Below, one piece after another: positions 17,399 to 25,274 of a stretch of 38,024 nucleotides of DNA. Source of the stretch: Nostoc sp. NMS2 (GTDB lineage: Bacteria > Cyanobacteriota > Cyanobacteriia > Cyanobacteriales > Nostocaceae); contig NZ_JABXKH010000095.1 of assembly GCF_017115105.1 (NCBI RefSeq), positions 1 to 38,024 of the forward strand, written 5' to 3'. The notes beneath the pieces are model-generated. The model searched no databases. It was not told the DNA's origin and saw only the letters and a list, made by a program, of their open reading frames with translations. Numbering within the stretch: the first letter of the stretch is position 1; each line of letters begins with the position of its first letter. Both the position numbers and the translations under genes were made by a program.

Positions 17399-17977
17399 AT
17401 GAGTTTTGAAGATATTGCCAGTAAAGCTGTTGAAAAAGGTACAGAAATTGCTGTAGAAAAAACTTTAGGCGTTAAAGACCTAAAGACGGTAAAAGCTGTT
17501 GTAGAGACTGGTGCAGCGGCAGGGGCTGCTGTCAGCGCTGCTACAGGGTTATCTGTTGCGGCAACTTCAGGAGCAGGAATTACTTCTGGTCTAGCTGCGG
17601 CAGGTGGTGTGGTTGGTGGTGGTATGGCGGCTGCTCCTGCTGTATTGGCAGCAGGCCCAGCTTATGCTGGGGCAAAAATAATGAATGAAACTTTGTTCAA
17701 AGACCAACCGAATTTGTCTGAGGAAGAACGTGAAGCTCGTTCAGCTGCAAGAACAGCTACAAACATTGGGGCTGCTGCTGGTGTGGCTGGTGCTGGTGCT
17801 GTAACAGTAGCCGCTGGTGCTTCTGGTGCTGCAATTATGAGTACCCTTGCAGGTATCGGTGGTGTTGTTGGGGGAGGTGCAATTGCCGGTACTGCCATTG
17901 TTGCTGCTGCACCTGTTGCTGCTGCGGCAGCTATTGGATACGGGATATACAAACTCTTCGGCGGCGGTAAAGAATAG
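17399..17977 (+). CDS. Gly/Ala-rich glycine-zipper-like membrane protein
   Basis: A 192-residue protein, with a clear AGGAG ribosome-binding site 11 bases upstream of the ATG. It has two long Ala/Gly-rich hydrophobic blocks (about residues 36-92 and 121-180) separated by a charged segment (NETLFKDQPNLSEEEREARSAAR). The GxxxG and GVVGGG patterns are glycine-zipper-like, as in small membrane proteins that insert or oligomerise. The N-terminus (MSFEDIASKAVEKGTEIAVEK) is amphipathic with no signal peptide. The C-terminus ends IYKLFGGGKE. The two blocks look like an internal duplication of the same layout. No catalytic motif is seen. It is followed by a DUF6883-DUF4926 pair after about 200 bases. 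Membrane-active or structural roles are possible but unproven. Confidence 0.55.
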   Translation: MSFEDIASKAVEKGTEIAVEKTLGVKDLKTVKAVVETGAAAGAAVSAATGLSVAATSGAGITSGLAAAGGVVGGGMAAAPAVLAAGPAYAGAKIMNETLFKDQPNLSEEEREARSAARTATNIGAAAGVAGAGAVTVAAGASGAAIMSTLAGIGGVVGGGAIAGTAIVAAAPVAAAAAIGYGIYKLFGGGKE

Positions 17978-18022
17978 CATTAACTCAGTTAAAAAAGTTG
18001 AATAAAATTCAATAAATATACC

Positions 18023-18056
18023 CTTGCTATCAATTTAATGTATAATATCTAGCAAG
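18023..18056 (+). promoter_or_regulatory. TATAAT box inside an inverted repeat, upstream of the DUF6883 gene
   Basis: TATAAT at 18041-18046 is a consensus -10 box. It lies between CTTGCTA (18023-18029) and TAGCAAG (18050-18056), an exact 7-bp inverted repeat with a 20-base spacer. No good -35 is seen at the right distance. The layout would suit an operator overlapping a promoter. Confidence 0.35.
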
Positions 18057-18068
18057 AGAATAAAATTG

Positions 18069-18133
18069 AAGTGCCTGTGTATTTTAAGCGCAAATAGCCC
18101 CTTGGCTGTAAAACTTAATTTACACAGGCATTT
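18069..18133 (+). ncRNA. Long hairpin in the leader of the DUF6883 gene
   Basis: Three collinear stems fold 65 bases into one arm: AAGTGCCTGTGTA (18069-18081) with TACACAGGCATTT (18121-18133), TTAAG (18084-18088) with CTTAA (18114-18118), and AGCC (18096-18099) with GGCT (18104-18107). It starts about 25 bases after the TATAAT box and ends 50 bases before the DUF6883 ATG. It could be a structured leader, a small RNA, or the terminator of the upstream gene (TTTT follows). Confidence 0.4.
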
Positions 18134-18182
18134 TCCATGTTTATATTTCCTAAAATCTATACCTACTCTAAAAATAAAAATT

Positions 18183-18530
18183 ATGTCTAATTCAGCCAAT
18201 CTAATCCCAAATGCAGAAAATGCAGTCGTTGATATTCGTAAACTGCGTGACTATTGTCTTAATCCAGAGCATGATAAAGGAAAAGATAAAGCCCGTCTCT
18301 TTTCAGCAAGTCTGGGCATGAATGATGAAAACGCTGAAGAATTGCGCCAGATTCTTTTAGAAGCAGTCAGAATTCAAGAAGTTAGTTTGGGACGACGTGA
18401 TGAATTTGGACAACGTTACATACTAGATTTCACGCTCAAATGGCAGAATAAAAGTACGATCATTCGCAGTGCTTGGATTATCGAAGAAGGTTCTGATGTC
18501 CCAAGATTAACAACCTGCTATCCTCTCTAA
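18183..18530 (+). CDS. DUF6883 domain protein, toxin-like
   Basis: A 115-residue protein consisting of one DUF6883 domain. The visible signature is LIPNAENAVVDIRKLRDYCL, PEHDKGKDKARLF, LGMNDENAEELRQILLEAV, FGQRYILDF, and IRSAWIIEEGSDVPRLTTCY. In larger proteins this domain occurs at the C-terminal, toxin-bearing end of polymorphic toxins, so a toxin-like activity is a fair inference, though no mechanism is known. I chose the ATG at 18183; a longer frame from 18066 would begin inside the hairpin leader and is not supported. A DUF4926 gene follows after 19 bases, an arrangement seen for toxin-antitoxin-type pairs. Confidence 0.75.
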   Translation: MSNSANLIPNAENAVVDIRKLRDYCLNPEHDKGKDKARLFSASLGMNDENAEELRQILLEAVRIQEVSLGRRDEFGQRYILDFTLKWQNKSTIIRSAWIIEEGSDVPRLTTCYPL

Positions 18531-18549
18531 TATCTGGAAGTGATACAAA

Positions 18550-18798
18550 ATGAATAAAAGTAGAATTGAGTTGCTGGATGTCGTAGCACTAACAGTTGAT
18601 CTACCTGAATACAACCTGTACCGTGGTCAAGTTGGTACAGTAGTAGAATTATTAGCTGGTGGTGTTGCATTTGAGGTTGAATTTAGTGATCGCAATGGCC
18701 GCACTTATGAATCTGTTGGTTTACGCCCACAGCAAATAATGGTGTTACATTTCGAGCCAGCATCCCCTGATTCAGTCCCGGAAATGGTTACAGCGTAA
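18550..18798 (+). CDS. DUF4926 domain protein, likely partner of the DUF6883 protein
   Basis: An 82-residue protein with the DUF4926 signature: ELLDVVALTVDLPEYNLYRGQ, then VGTVVELLAGGVAFEVEF and DRNGRTYESVGLRPQQIMVL. It has the small beta-barrel look of an SH3-like fold. It follows the DUF6883 gene with 19 bases between and a GGAAG ribosome-binding site, so the two are surely co-transcribed. As the small second gene beside a toxin-like domain, it may be the neutralising partner, which is inference from order and size. The family function is not known. Confidence 0.8.
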   Translation: MNKSRIELLDVVALTVDLPEYNLYRGQVGTVVELLAGGVAFEVEFSDRNGRTYESVGLRPQQIMVLHFEPASPDSVPEMVTA

Positions 18799-19298
18799 GC
18801 AATAGAAAGGTGTATATACAGAATATACATAAAAGTTCATGCGATCGCTTATTGTAGTGTTGAGTGCGATCGCATTATGACTGGTGAACCCGGAGGATGT
18901 AAGGCGTTCATGATAGCACCTATCTTGCGGGAAACCCTATAGGAATAGGGCAAACCTAATAATGATAAACTTTTTCAATAATTTCTATATTTTTGTAACT
19001 TAACTAGCTGGCTATACTACGTCTAATGCTTATTTTGAGGACTTTTGCCGCTTCATTGGCAAACTCAGTTGTTACCTTGACTAATCGATGAGGTTAAGAG
19101 AGACTACTAAATACTGACGTGACTGCTTCCAAATTCAATAAGTTTTGTAAAGATTCTGAGATATATATGTTGAAAGATGGAACATTAGTTAACAAATGGC
19201 AAGTTTGTATCTAAGTAAAAATGTTCCTACGGCTATATTTATAGCCTTCTGCTAAGGCAGTACAATTTAAGCGTACTTTATCGTGGTTGGCCAAAAGA
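18799..19298. other. 500-base gap with several hairpins before the DUF2997 gene
   Basis: No gene found. Three small hairpins are visible: CCCTAT-AGGA-ATAGGG (18935-18950), TTTGCC/GGCAAA around 8 bases (19044-19063), and GGCTAT-ATTT-ATAGCC (19231-19246), the last 53 bases before the DUF2997 start. HIP1-like GCGATCGC words occur near 18841 and 18867. The gap holds the end of the DUF4926 transcript and the promoter of the ferredoxin cluster. No known riboswitch consensus was recognised. Confidence 0.4.
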
Positions 19299-19508
19299 AT
19301 GGAGACATTAGAGTTCATAATTTATCCAGACGGTCGGGTACAAGAAAAAGTCACTGGTATTGTGGGTGTTTCGTGCGCTGAGGTTACAGCAGCAATAGAG
19401 GCACAGCTAGGGCAAGTACTTAATCATGAGCCAACCTCAGAATATTTCGCCGCCAAGGTGCAGCAATCTAATGTGGCGAATACACACACCACTTACAGCG
19501 ATTGGTAA
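19299..19508 (+). CDS. DUF2997 protein
   Basis: A 69-residue protein, METLEFIIYPDGRVQEKVTG followed by VSCAEVTAAIEAQLGQV, the pattern of DUF2997. The frame also has a TTG start at 19287 adding four residues; the ATG at 19299 gives the usual METLEF start. It precedes a ycf35 and a ferredoxin gene on the same strand. This three-gene order recurs in cyanobacteria. The function is unknown; the fixed partnership suggests that the three act together. Confidence 0.75.
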   Translation: METLEFIIYPDGRVQEKVTGIVGVSCAEVTAAIEAQLGQVLNHEPTSEYFAAKVQQSNVANTHTTYSDW

Positions 19509-19547
19509 GTTTTCACAGTAGTTTAGTGTTATTAATTCACAACCACC

Positions 19548-19934
19548 ATGTCACACTTTAGCCAAATTAAGACTCAAATCCGTAACCTTGATTCTTTGAA
19601 AGATGCTTTGACTGAATTAGGGGTAGACTGGAAACCCGGCCCACGCGAAGTCCGTGGCTATCGCGGTCAAACCCATCCTGCGGAAGTTAGTATTGAGCAG
19701 GAAAATGGCTATGACATCGGCTTTAGATGGAATGGCAAGGAATATGAATTGGTGGCTGATTTGCAATATTGGCAGCAAGATTTATCTGTGGATGGATTTT
19801 TGCGCCAGGTAACACAGCGCTATGCTTATCAAACAGTTGTGAAAGAAACCGCTCGTGTTGGCTTTCAAGTATCTGAACAACAAAAAAATGAAGATGGTTC
19901 CATTCGCCTGGTAGTACAGCGCTGGAGTGCGTAA
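19548..19934 (+). CDS. Ycf35 family protein (DUF1257)
   Basis: A 128-residue protein of the DUF1257/Ycf35 family, encoded in some algal plastids and in cyanobacteria. Seen: MSHFSQIKTQIRNLDSLKDAL, then GYRGQTHPAEVSI and YELVADLQYW. The stop overlaps the ATG of the ferredoxin gene by one base (TAATG), so the two are translationally coupled. Function is not established. Pairing with DUF2997 and a ferredoxin points to an electron-transfer or iron-sulfur context. Confidence 0.88.
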   Translation: MSHFSQIKTQIRNLDSLKDALTELGVDWKPGPREVRGYRGQTHPAEVSIEQENGYDIGFRWNGKEYELVADLQYWQQDLSVDGFLRQVTQRYAYQTVVKETARVGFQVSEQQKNEDGSIRLVVQRWSA

Positions 19935-20395
19935 TGGCTGATTTTCTGCCGTCGCCGGAAGAACGAGAAGATAACCGTTCCGGTTTGGAACCAGAATTAG
20001 GGGGTTTTTTACGGGATGCTCCAGAACGTTCTGGTTTAGAACCGGAATTGGGCGGTTTGCTGCGCCAAAATGGTGTTTATGTTGATGAAATCACCTGTAT
20101 TGGTTGCAAGCATTGCGCTCATGTTGCGCGTAACACCTTTTATATTGAACCAGATTACGGGCGATCGCGCGTGGTTCGGCAAGATGGAGACGCTGAAGAA
20201 ATTATCCAAGAAGCAATTGATACTTGTCCGGTTGATTGCATTCACTGGGTTGATTACACTCAACTGAAAAACTTAGAAGAAGAGCGCAAATATCAGGTAA
20301 TCCCTGTAGTGGGTTATCCGGTAGAACATGCAGTTGCTGCTAGCGAACGTCGGCGTAAAAAGCAAAAGTTAAAGACCAAAAAATCCCGTTATTAA
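19934..20395 (+). CDS. [4Fe-4S] ferredoxin with a duplicated N-terminal motif
   Basis: A 153-residue ferredoxin-like protein. One [4Fe-4S] site is visible: C55, C58 and C61 (ITCIGCKHC) with C98 (DTCPVDC), the latter motif also offering C102. The 50-residue N-terminal extension carries the motif RSGLEPELGG twice (residues 15-24 and 32-41). The C-terminus is Lys/Arg-rich (RRRKKQKLKTKKSRY) and may bind nucleic acid or membranes. It is translationally coupled to ycf35 and followed by a good terminator, so it ends the DUF2997-ycf35-ferredoxin unit. A role in bacterial-type electron donation is inferred. Confidence 0.85.
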   Translation: MADFLPSPEEREDNRSGLEPELGGFLRDAPERSGLEPELGGLLRQNGVYVDEITCIGCKHCAHVARNTFYIEPDYGRSRVVRQDGDAEEIIQEAIDTCPVDCIHWVDYTQLKNLEEERKYQVIPVVGYPVEHAVAASERRRKKQKLKTKKSRY

Positions 20396-20420
20396 GATAA
20401 AAACGTTAAATCAATATAAT

Positions 20421-20452
20421 AAAGGACTGGTATATCCAGTCCTTTTGTTTTT
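20421..20452 (+). terminator. Rho-independent terminator of the ferredoxin unit
   Basis: AAAGGACTGG (20421-20430) pairs with CCAGTCCTTT (20436-20445) around a 5-base loop and runs into TTGTTTTT. It is 26 bases after the ferredoxin stop. Confidence 0.85.
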
Positions 20453-20504
20453 CGTTATGTGGTTAATTTCTGATGCAAGGATAATTTGGAATTTTGAACT
20501 CCCT

Positions 20505-20789
20505 TCATTTGAAATTTAGAGGATCGTGTTGTGAAAGCAATTTTTCTACTTTTGCCTCGTCTAACCTAGCACTTAATCTTCTAGTTTCATGCAAATCTCT
20601 AGTAGTTTTCGCCAAAGTAAAAGTTGAACCAACAGAGAAAGCCATCCCCATACCCATAAAGCCTTTCACCCAGCCATTTACAGGTAAGTTTACAATACCG
20701 AAGGTGGTCATAGAAATAGAAATCACAAAAGCTGCCCAAGTTTGAATAACCCAAGCTGCACTGTCTTTTTGGGTACTAATTGTTTGCAT
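20505..20789 (-). CDS. YiaA/YiaB-like two-helix membrane protein
   Basis: A 94-residue membrane protein with two hydrophobic helices near residues 13-36 and 42-60. The pattern DSAAWVIQTWAAFVISISMT, GIVNLPVNGWVKGFMGMG and LAKTTRDLHE matches the YiaA/YiaB two-helix family. The C-terminal third is charged and probably cytoplasmic (RRLSARLDEAKVEKLL). It is convergent with the ferredoxin unit and separated from it by that unit's terminator. Function of the family is not known. Confidence 0.8.
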   Translation of the reverse strand: MQTISTQKDSAAWVIQTWAAFVISISMTTFGIVNLPVNGWVKGFMGMGMAFSVGSTFTLAKTTRDLHETRRLSARLDEAKVEKLLSQHDPLNFK

Positions 20790-21016
20790 ATTTCCTACCT
20801 TTGATATGAGTTATTAATACCAATTATTAATTCGTAATTAGTAATTAAGAAGCGTAATATTTCATCTGGGTTTCCAGACTTGTATCTATAGTTTAGTTTT
20901 GGAGAATTGGTGTTAACATTAATTATATTTATTGGTAGGGTTGCTGGTATCAATAGTAAGACCAGTTTCATAACTGGACTTCAACAAGTAAGCTCAAGAG
21001 CAATTGTAGTAAGTAG

Positions 21017-21043
21017 AAACTGGCACAAGATTTGTACCAGTTT
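21017..21043 (-). terminator. Terminator-like hairpin after the DUF4335 gene
   Basis: On the minus strand AAACTGG pairs with CCAGTTT, continued by ACAA with TTGT after one mismatch, around a 3-base loop. It lies 30 bases past the DUF4335 stop and ends in TTT. The T-run is short, so termination strength is uncertain. Confidence 0.55.
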
Positions 21044-21072
21044 TACAAGTGGCATTAAAAGGATGAGTTTAG

Positions 21073-22698
21073 CTATTCATCTGGAAAAGTCTGCACCTTG
21101 CCATCAGGACTGAGAACAACTCGAATTCTGACATTTTGTCCGCTTCTATTGGCGGAAACAAAAGGTTTACCAACTTCAGGCATCCCAGTGCTATCAACGA
21201 ATTCTCTTGCTGCCTTATTAAGGGGAAAAATTCGTTCTACTGTGCCGTCAACACTGACTATCAAACTGTACTCTAATGTTTGTCCTAGTCCAGTAGGTGG
21301 TTGCCAACGCTTTCTTAAGTATTCTCTAGCTTGTGCGACTTGAGGTGTGTCAAATAATGTACCAGTAGCTACTTCTCTAGATTTAGGGGTTTTGCCTCCG
21401 TCCCCCAATTGATCGATGAATGGATTATTCTCCGCAGTTCTAGATGAGGAAAGTTGTGAAGCAGGTTTTTCTCCAGGAGAAGGTTGCTGTAGGGAATTGA
21501 TTCTTTCGTCTAGCTGTTGTGAGGTTAGTGGCGAGGTTTGGGTACGAGTATTGCCACCATTATTGGGTATAGTGCTAAGAGACGGGGGGGAAACTGGTGA
21601 GATATTAGTTGGTAAGCTGCCCGCGTTAGAAGACAGTCTGGGTGGCAAATTTCTCAGTTGAGGGAGAGTACCAGCTTGGGGATTTGACCCTGTAGGGTTC
21701 TGTCCAAGATTGGGTGCTATAGCTATTTCCTGTCCTGGGATTTTACTTGATGGTGCGTTAGCGAAGCTCGGCGAAGGCATCGCTCGATTACCAGGAAGGG
21801 TTGCAGTCTTGCCCTGGGTTGTTGTCACTGCATTATTTGGAAATAGAGGTGGTGGTGCAGAGAAACTAGAACCAGGGGCTGTTAAAGGTGCTTGGGGCAA
21901 AGTAGATGTGGAAAGTGGAGGAGTCGAACCTAGCAAATTATCCGATGGAGTGGTAATTCCAGGTTCAGGTGTAGGGAAGTTTAGTGAACTTGAAGGTTCT
22001 AAAGCAGCCTTTACTGCTGGATTTGATGTTTTGGCTGTCTGCTGTTCCTTTTCCCTAATGCTGTTAGCATATTGCCAAGTAAGTGGCAAGAAACCTATAC
22101 CTAACACTAATACTGCGGCAACAGGTGCCCAAGTAGGGAACCTCAGAGTTGAACTCGTGCTGTTGAGAGTTGGGAGTGCCATGACATCAGTTGAGTATTC
22201 ATCTAAAGCACTTGCCAAATCGAATAATTGCAGCAGAGTGAGTTGAATTACGGGGCCAGATGAGTGGTTGGCGAGAGAACCGAGAAATAAGTTGTGAGTT
22301 AAATAGCTGCTTGGTTCTAAGCGGATAATTGCTCCAGGAAACTGGGTGCTAAAAGAATTTAATGTTTTTGTTGAGGACTTTAATTCCGGCTCACCCAGTG
22401 CTGTGCTTGATTCCTGGGTACCGGAGAAACTGATCCAAAAGCTTTCTGGAGATTGTTGGAGGAATTGCTGTACGTAGTTTGTGACTGCATCACATAAAGC
22501 TTCAAGTTGCTCGCGATCGCCCCGAATTGGGATTCTGTGTTCTTCTGGGAGTCGGGGATCGTCAAAGCGTAGCTCAAAGCTTAGGTGTTTGAGGACAGTT
22601 TTACCCATCCACCGGGACAGAGGTGAGCTTTGGGCGAATACTTCTAGCGTGCAAGTAGGTGGTGTGTAGCGACGAATTACAGAATTTGATAGAGGCAT
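21073..22698 (-). CDS. DUF4335 membrane protein with Pro/Ser-rich linker
   Basis: A 541-residue cyanobacterial DUF4335 protein. The N-terminal domain (residues 1-180) contains the RRYTPPTCTLEV opening and HLSFELRFDDPRLPEE. One membrane span lies near residues 189-208. A long Pro/Ser/Thr/Asn-rich region (about 225-435) follows, probably disordered. The C-terminal domain (about 445-541), with REYLRKRWQPPTGLGQTLEYSL and VDGTVERIFPLNKAAREF, is compact and recurs in the family. The DUF3038 gene lies 240 bases upstream on the same strand; these two families are usual neighbours in cyanobacteria. A cell-envelope role is suggested by the topology only. Confidence 0.85.
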   Translation of the reverse strand: MPLSNSVIRRYTPPTCTLEVFAQSSPLSRWMGKTVLKHLSFELRFDDPRLPEEHRIPIRGDREQLEALCDAVTNYVQQFLQQSPESFWISFSGTQESSTALGEPELKSSTKTLNSFSTQFPGAIIRLEPSSYLTHNLFLGSLANHSSGPVIQLTLLQLFDLASALDEYSTDVMALPTLNSTSSTLRFPTWAPVAAVLVLGIGFLPLTWQYANSIREKEQQTAKTSNPAVKAALEPSSSLNFPTPEPGITTPSDNLLGSTPPLSTSTLPQAPLTAPGSSFSAPPPLFPNNAVTTTQGKTATLPGNRAMPSPSFANAPSSKIPGQEIAIAPNLGQNPTGSNPQAGTLPQLRNLPPRLSSNAGSLPTNISPVSPPSLSTIPNNGGNTRTQTSPLTSQQLDERINSLQQPSPGEKPASQLSSSRTAENNPFIDQLGDGGKTPKSREVATGTLFDTPQVAQAREYLRKRWQPPTGLGQTLEYSLIVSVDGTVERIFPLNKAAREFVDSTGMPEVGKPFVSANRSGQNVRIRVVLSPDGKVQTFPDE

Positions 22699-22938
22699 GG
22701 CAGGAACTGCGAGGAAGACTATTTGGGATTTTGCAAAAAGTTAAGCCAGTTGCGTGCAAAGAAAAGTTGAAACGGTGGATTCCTCCACTCAGAACTTTGT
22801 CAGTGTTATGTATTCTTGTGCCAGGAGGAAGCAGTGCTGATAGTGCATCGTGCAAGGGCTAACGATTATCAAAAGGGTTTCCCGATCTAGCAAACAAATC
22901 ACAAGCGAATTTTGATTGAGGAATTTCAAATTTCAAAT

Positions 22939-23544
22939 CTAAAATTTTGTCGAACGGTCTATAAGTGCTAGCCAGAGACGGCGATGCCCACCAGGGGCAC
23001 TGTAAAAAAGTAAATCTACAAGCAGTTTTAGTGCCAGGTTGGTAAGCAAATCTGTTGAGATTTGCTCGTCCTCTTCCATCCGCTCTTGGTAGGTGTTGCA
23101 AAAAGCATCAATGTAATCTCCAAGTAAAGCAGTCTGGTGAGGTTCCCGGTTAGTTTCTGCCATTTGTTCCAACAGACCGACAGCGCGGCGAATCAATTCC
23201 TGGTGCTGTTTGGCTAAGTAGCAGATGATCAGAACAAGCGATCGCGCTTCTTCGACATCTAGCTTTTTCCGCCCTCCTTGACCTTTACGTAGGGGATTTG
23301 ACTGGCGCAGTCGCCATAAAGCTACGCGGTCTGGCACTCTTGACTCTAAATTCAGATCAGTTGCCGCCGAAAGCATAGCCTCTGAACCAATCCCAGTTAA
23401 GGTTTCTAACGCCAACAGCACCAAGTCTAATTGGGTTTTGATATTGTCCCATTGAACTGTGTTTGGGGCTGGAAGCTTGATTAAATCCTCCCACTGGGAA
23501 TTTGGCGTGGCTGAGTTGGCGGCCGAGTGCATAACTTTTAGCAT
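22939..23544 (-). CDS. DUF3038 protein
   Basis: A 201-residue soluble, mostly helical protein of the DUF3038 family. Recognisable parts are QLDLVLLALETLTGIGSEAM, VALWRLRQSNPLRKGQGG and RKKLDVEEARSLVLI. No signal peptide or membrane segment. In cyanobacteria it usually lies beside a DUF4335 gene, as here. Two starts are possible, at 23544 (MLKVMHSA) or 23532. Function unknown. Confidence 0.85.
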   Translation of the reverse strand: MLKVMHSAANSATPNSQWEDLIKLPAPNTVQWDNIKTQLDLVLLALETLTGIGSEAMLSAATDLNLESRVPDRVALWRLRQSNPLRKGQGGRKKLDVEEARSLVLIICYLAKQHQELIRRAVGLLEQMAETNREPHQTALLGDYIDAFCNTYQERMEEDEQISTDLLTNLALKLLVDLLFYSAPGGHRRLWLALIDRSTKF

Positions 23545-24262
23545 AGGTGATCAAGCTGATAGGGGATGTTGCTGTTACCCATTTTGAAACCAGACTCTCT
23601 AGCATCAAGCTTGGTTTCCCATAGCTATCTATGAGCCAGAGACTTCAGCTAGATTTTTCTATGTGGTAAACAGCATGTATCTTTGTCCTACTCTAGATGA
23701 AAATTTATTTTCAACAAAGTAGAAAAGTATCAATTCTAATTAAGGTCTACCTGACTTTCACTGCTAATTCCGTACAAGAGTATAAATAAACTATTGTTTT
23801 GAATGCTAACTGCTAATTATCGCTAAGTAATTATGTAGAATACCTCTTACATTTATTTACGGGTTGAAATTTTGAAATTTCTTGATGTTTATTACTTATT
23901 CTTAATGTATACATAATTACTATACAAATCTTTTGCCTGTTTAGTTTACTTAAAGGTTCTTCTTGCTGCTATAGAGCAGTTTAATTTGTGTGCAGCCTGT
24001 TATTTCAGGACAGGGTGGGCAACATCAGGATGATTGATGCCTCCTGCCTTCATTGATAAAGTCAGCGTTTGAAGATGTTGGCTAATTGATTTCGTCCAAC
24101 TTAGTTGGTACTATAGTTATAATCGCAAACCATACATATCAAAACTCATTTATTACTTTTATGGTTAGAGGTAATAGTTTAGACTTTTTCCAACAACCAT
24201 ACTTAAGTATGAGTTATAGATAATTCACTGAGTAGTAATAGCAACGCAATAATATAATAACG
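23545..24262. other. AT-rich 718-base promoter region without genes
   Basis: No gene found on either strand. The region is AT-rich and must hold the promoters for the DUF3038 gene (left) and the ModA-like gene (right). An inverted repeat TGTATA-N9-TATACA lies at 23906-23926, about 340 bases before the ModA-like start, and a palindrome CCAAC/GTTGG near 24098. No molybdenum-cofactor riboswitch or NtcA site was recognised. Confidence 0.5.
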
Positions 24263-25210
24263 ATGAAAAAGCGTTTTTTTGCCTTTTCACTGATAGTTTG
24301 TGCTGTCAGTGTGACTCTACCAACTCAGGCATTGGCGGTTAAGCTATACGGTGCTGGTAGTTTACGCGATAGCCTCACAGAAATAGGTGAATCTTTTAAC
24401 GAGAAATATGGGATTCCAGTAGAAACGCGATTTGGGCCGTCTGGTTTAACACGAGAATTTATAGAAAAAGAATTCTCCGAAACCGGAAAATCCGCAGATG
24501 TTTTTGCTAGTGCAGATATTGATAACCCTCAGACATTGTTTGAGGAAGGTTTAAGTGAACCTGTAGTGAACTTCACTAGCAACCGCATGACTGCTGTTGT
24601 CAGATCGGGACTTGGTATCACATCAAATAATTTGTTGGATTTTTTGCTAAAACCCGAAATCAAGTTGGGAACCTCCACACCTGTAGCAGATCCATCTGGA
24701 AACTATGCATGGCAGATATTTGACAAGGCCGATCGAATTATACCTGGTAGCTCTCAAATTTTGAAGGATAAAGCCTTGCAGTTAGTAGGTGGTAATCCTA
24801 ATGCTCCGATTGTTCCTAATGGCAAAAATAATTTAGTCTATTTTCTCGAAGAAACAAAGCAGGCAGATATCTTTTTAGCTTATTACACCAGTGGGAAGAC
24901 TGCTCAATTAACAGAAGGTGGTGAAAATTTGCAAATAGTAGAATTACCCGATTATTTAGCAACGAAAGCTAATTATGGACTGACTACCCTGAAAAATGCC
25001 GATCCTGACGGTGAAAAATTAGCTGAATATATTCTGTCACCACAAGGGCAAGAAATTTTAGCAAAGTATGGATTTAGTGCCCCCTCTACTTCTGTTCCCG
25101 AACATCAGGGTGTGGGTGGAATTTTACTAGCTGTGGGTATAGCTTTAATCTTGAATAAAAAGCAAGAATTGGTCAAAAAGCAATTAATCAAATCAGAATT
25201 ACACAGGTAG
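24263..25210 (+). CDS. ModA-like solute-binding protein with a PEP-CTERM-like C-terminal tail
   Basis: A 315-residue exported protein. Residues 1-25 are a signal peptide ending in TQALA. The mature part begins VKLYGAGSLRDSLTEIGESF and continues with DVFASADIDNPQTL and the RMTAVVRSG segment, as in molybdate-type (ModA/WtpA-like) periplasmic binding proteins. The family normally ends near QEILAKYGF (residue 271). Here it goes on with SVPEHQGVGG, a hydrophobic stretch (about 284-297) and a basic end (NKKQELVKK), which looks like a degenerate PEP-CTERM sorting signal. No ModB or ModC gene is nearby. The next gene is a clear PEP-CTERM protein. The ligand is uncertain: molybdate, tungstate or another oxyanion. 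Confidence 0.8.
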   Translation: MKKRFFAFSLIVCAVSVTLPTQALAVKLYGAGSLRDSLTEIGESFNEKYGIPVETRFGPSGLTREFIEKEFSETGKSADVFASADIDNPQTLFEEGLSEPVVNFTSNRMTAVVRSGLGITSNNLLDFLLKPEIKLGTSTPVADPSGNYAWQIFDKADRIIPGSSQILKDKALQLVGGNPNAPIVPNGKNNLVYFLEETKQADIFLAYYTSGKTAQLTEGGENLQIVELPDYLATKANYGLTTLKNADPDGEKLAEYILSPQGQEILAKYGFSAPSTSVPEHQGVGGILLAVGIALILNKKQELVKKQLIKSELHR

Positions 25211-25274
25211 AAAACTTATTAATATTATCTTTTTCTGAATTAACACGATACTACATCTAACATCTAAGTAAAAT

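Noticed and set aside
17662..17980. Antisense frames in the Gly/Ala-rich gene
   Set aside because: Artefacts of GCT/GGT-rich codons read in reverse; compositions of pure Ala/Pro or Ser/Thr/Asn/Cys.
18840..18965. Possible riboswitch with hairpins after the DUF4926 gene
   Set aside because: Only one short hairpin (18935-18950) is secure and no known consensus was recognised; described only as part of the gap.
23545..24262. Molybdenum-cofactor riboswitch or NtcA/ModE site before the ModA-like gene
   Set aside because: No conserved core of such a riboswitch was seen, and GTA-N8-TAC sites with a properly placed -10 box were not found; the TGTATA-N9-TATACA repeat is too weak to name.
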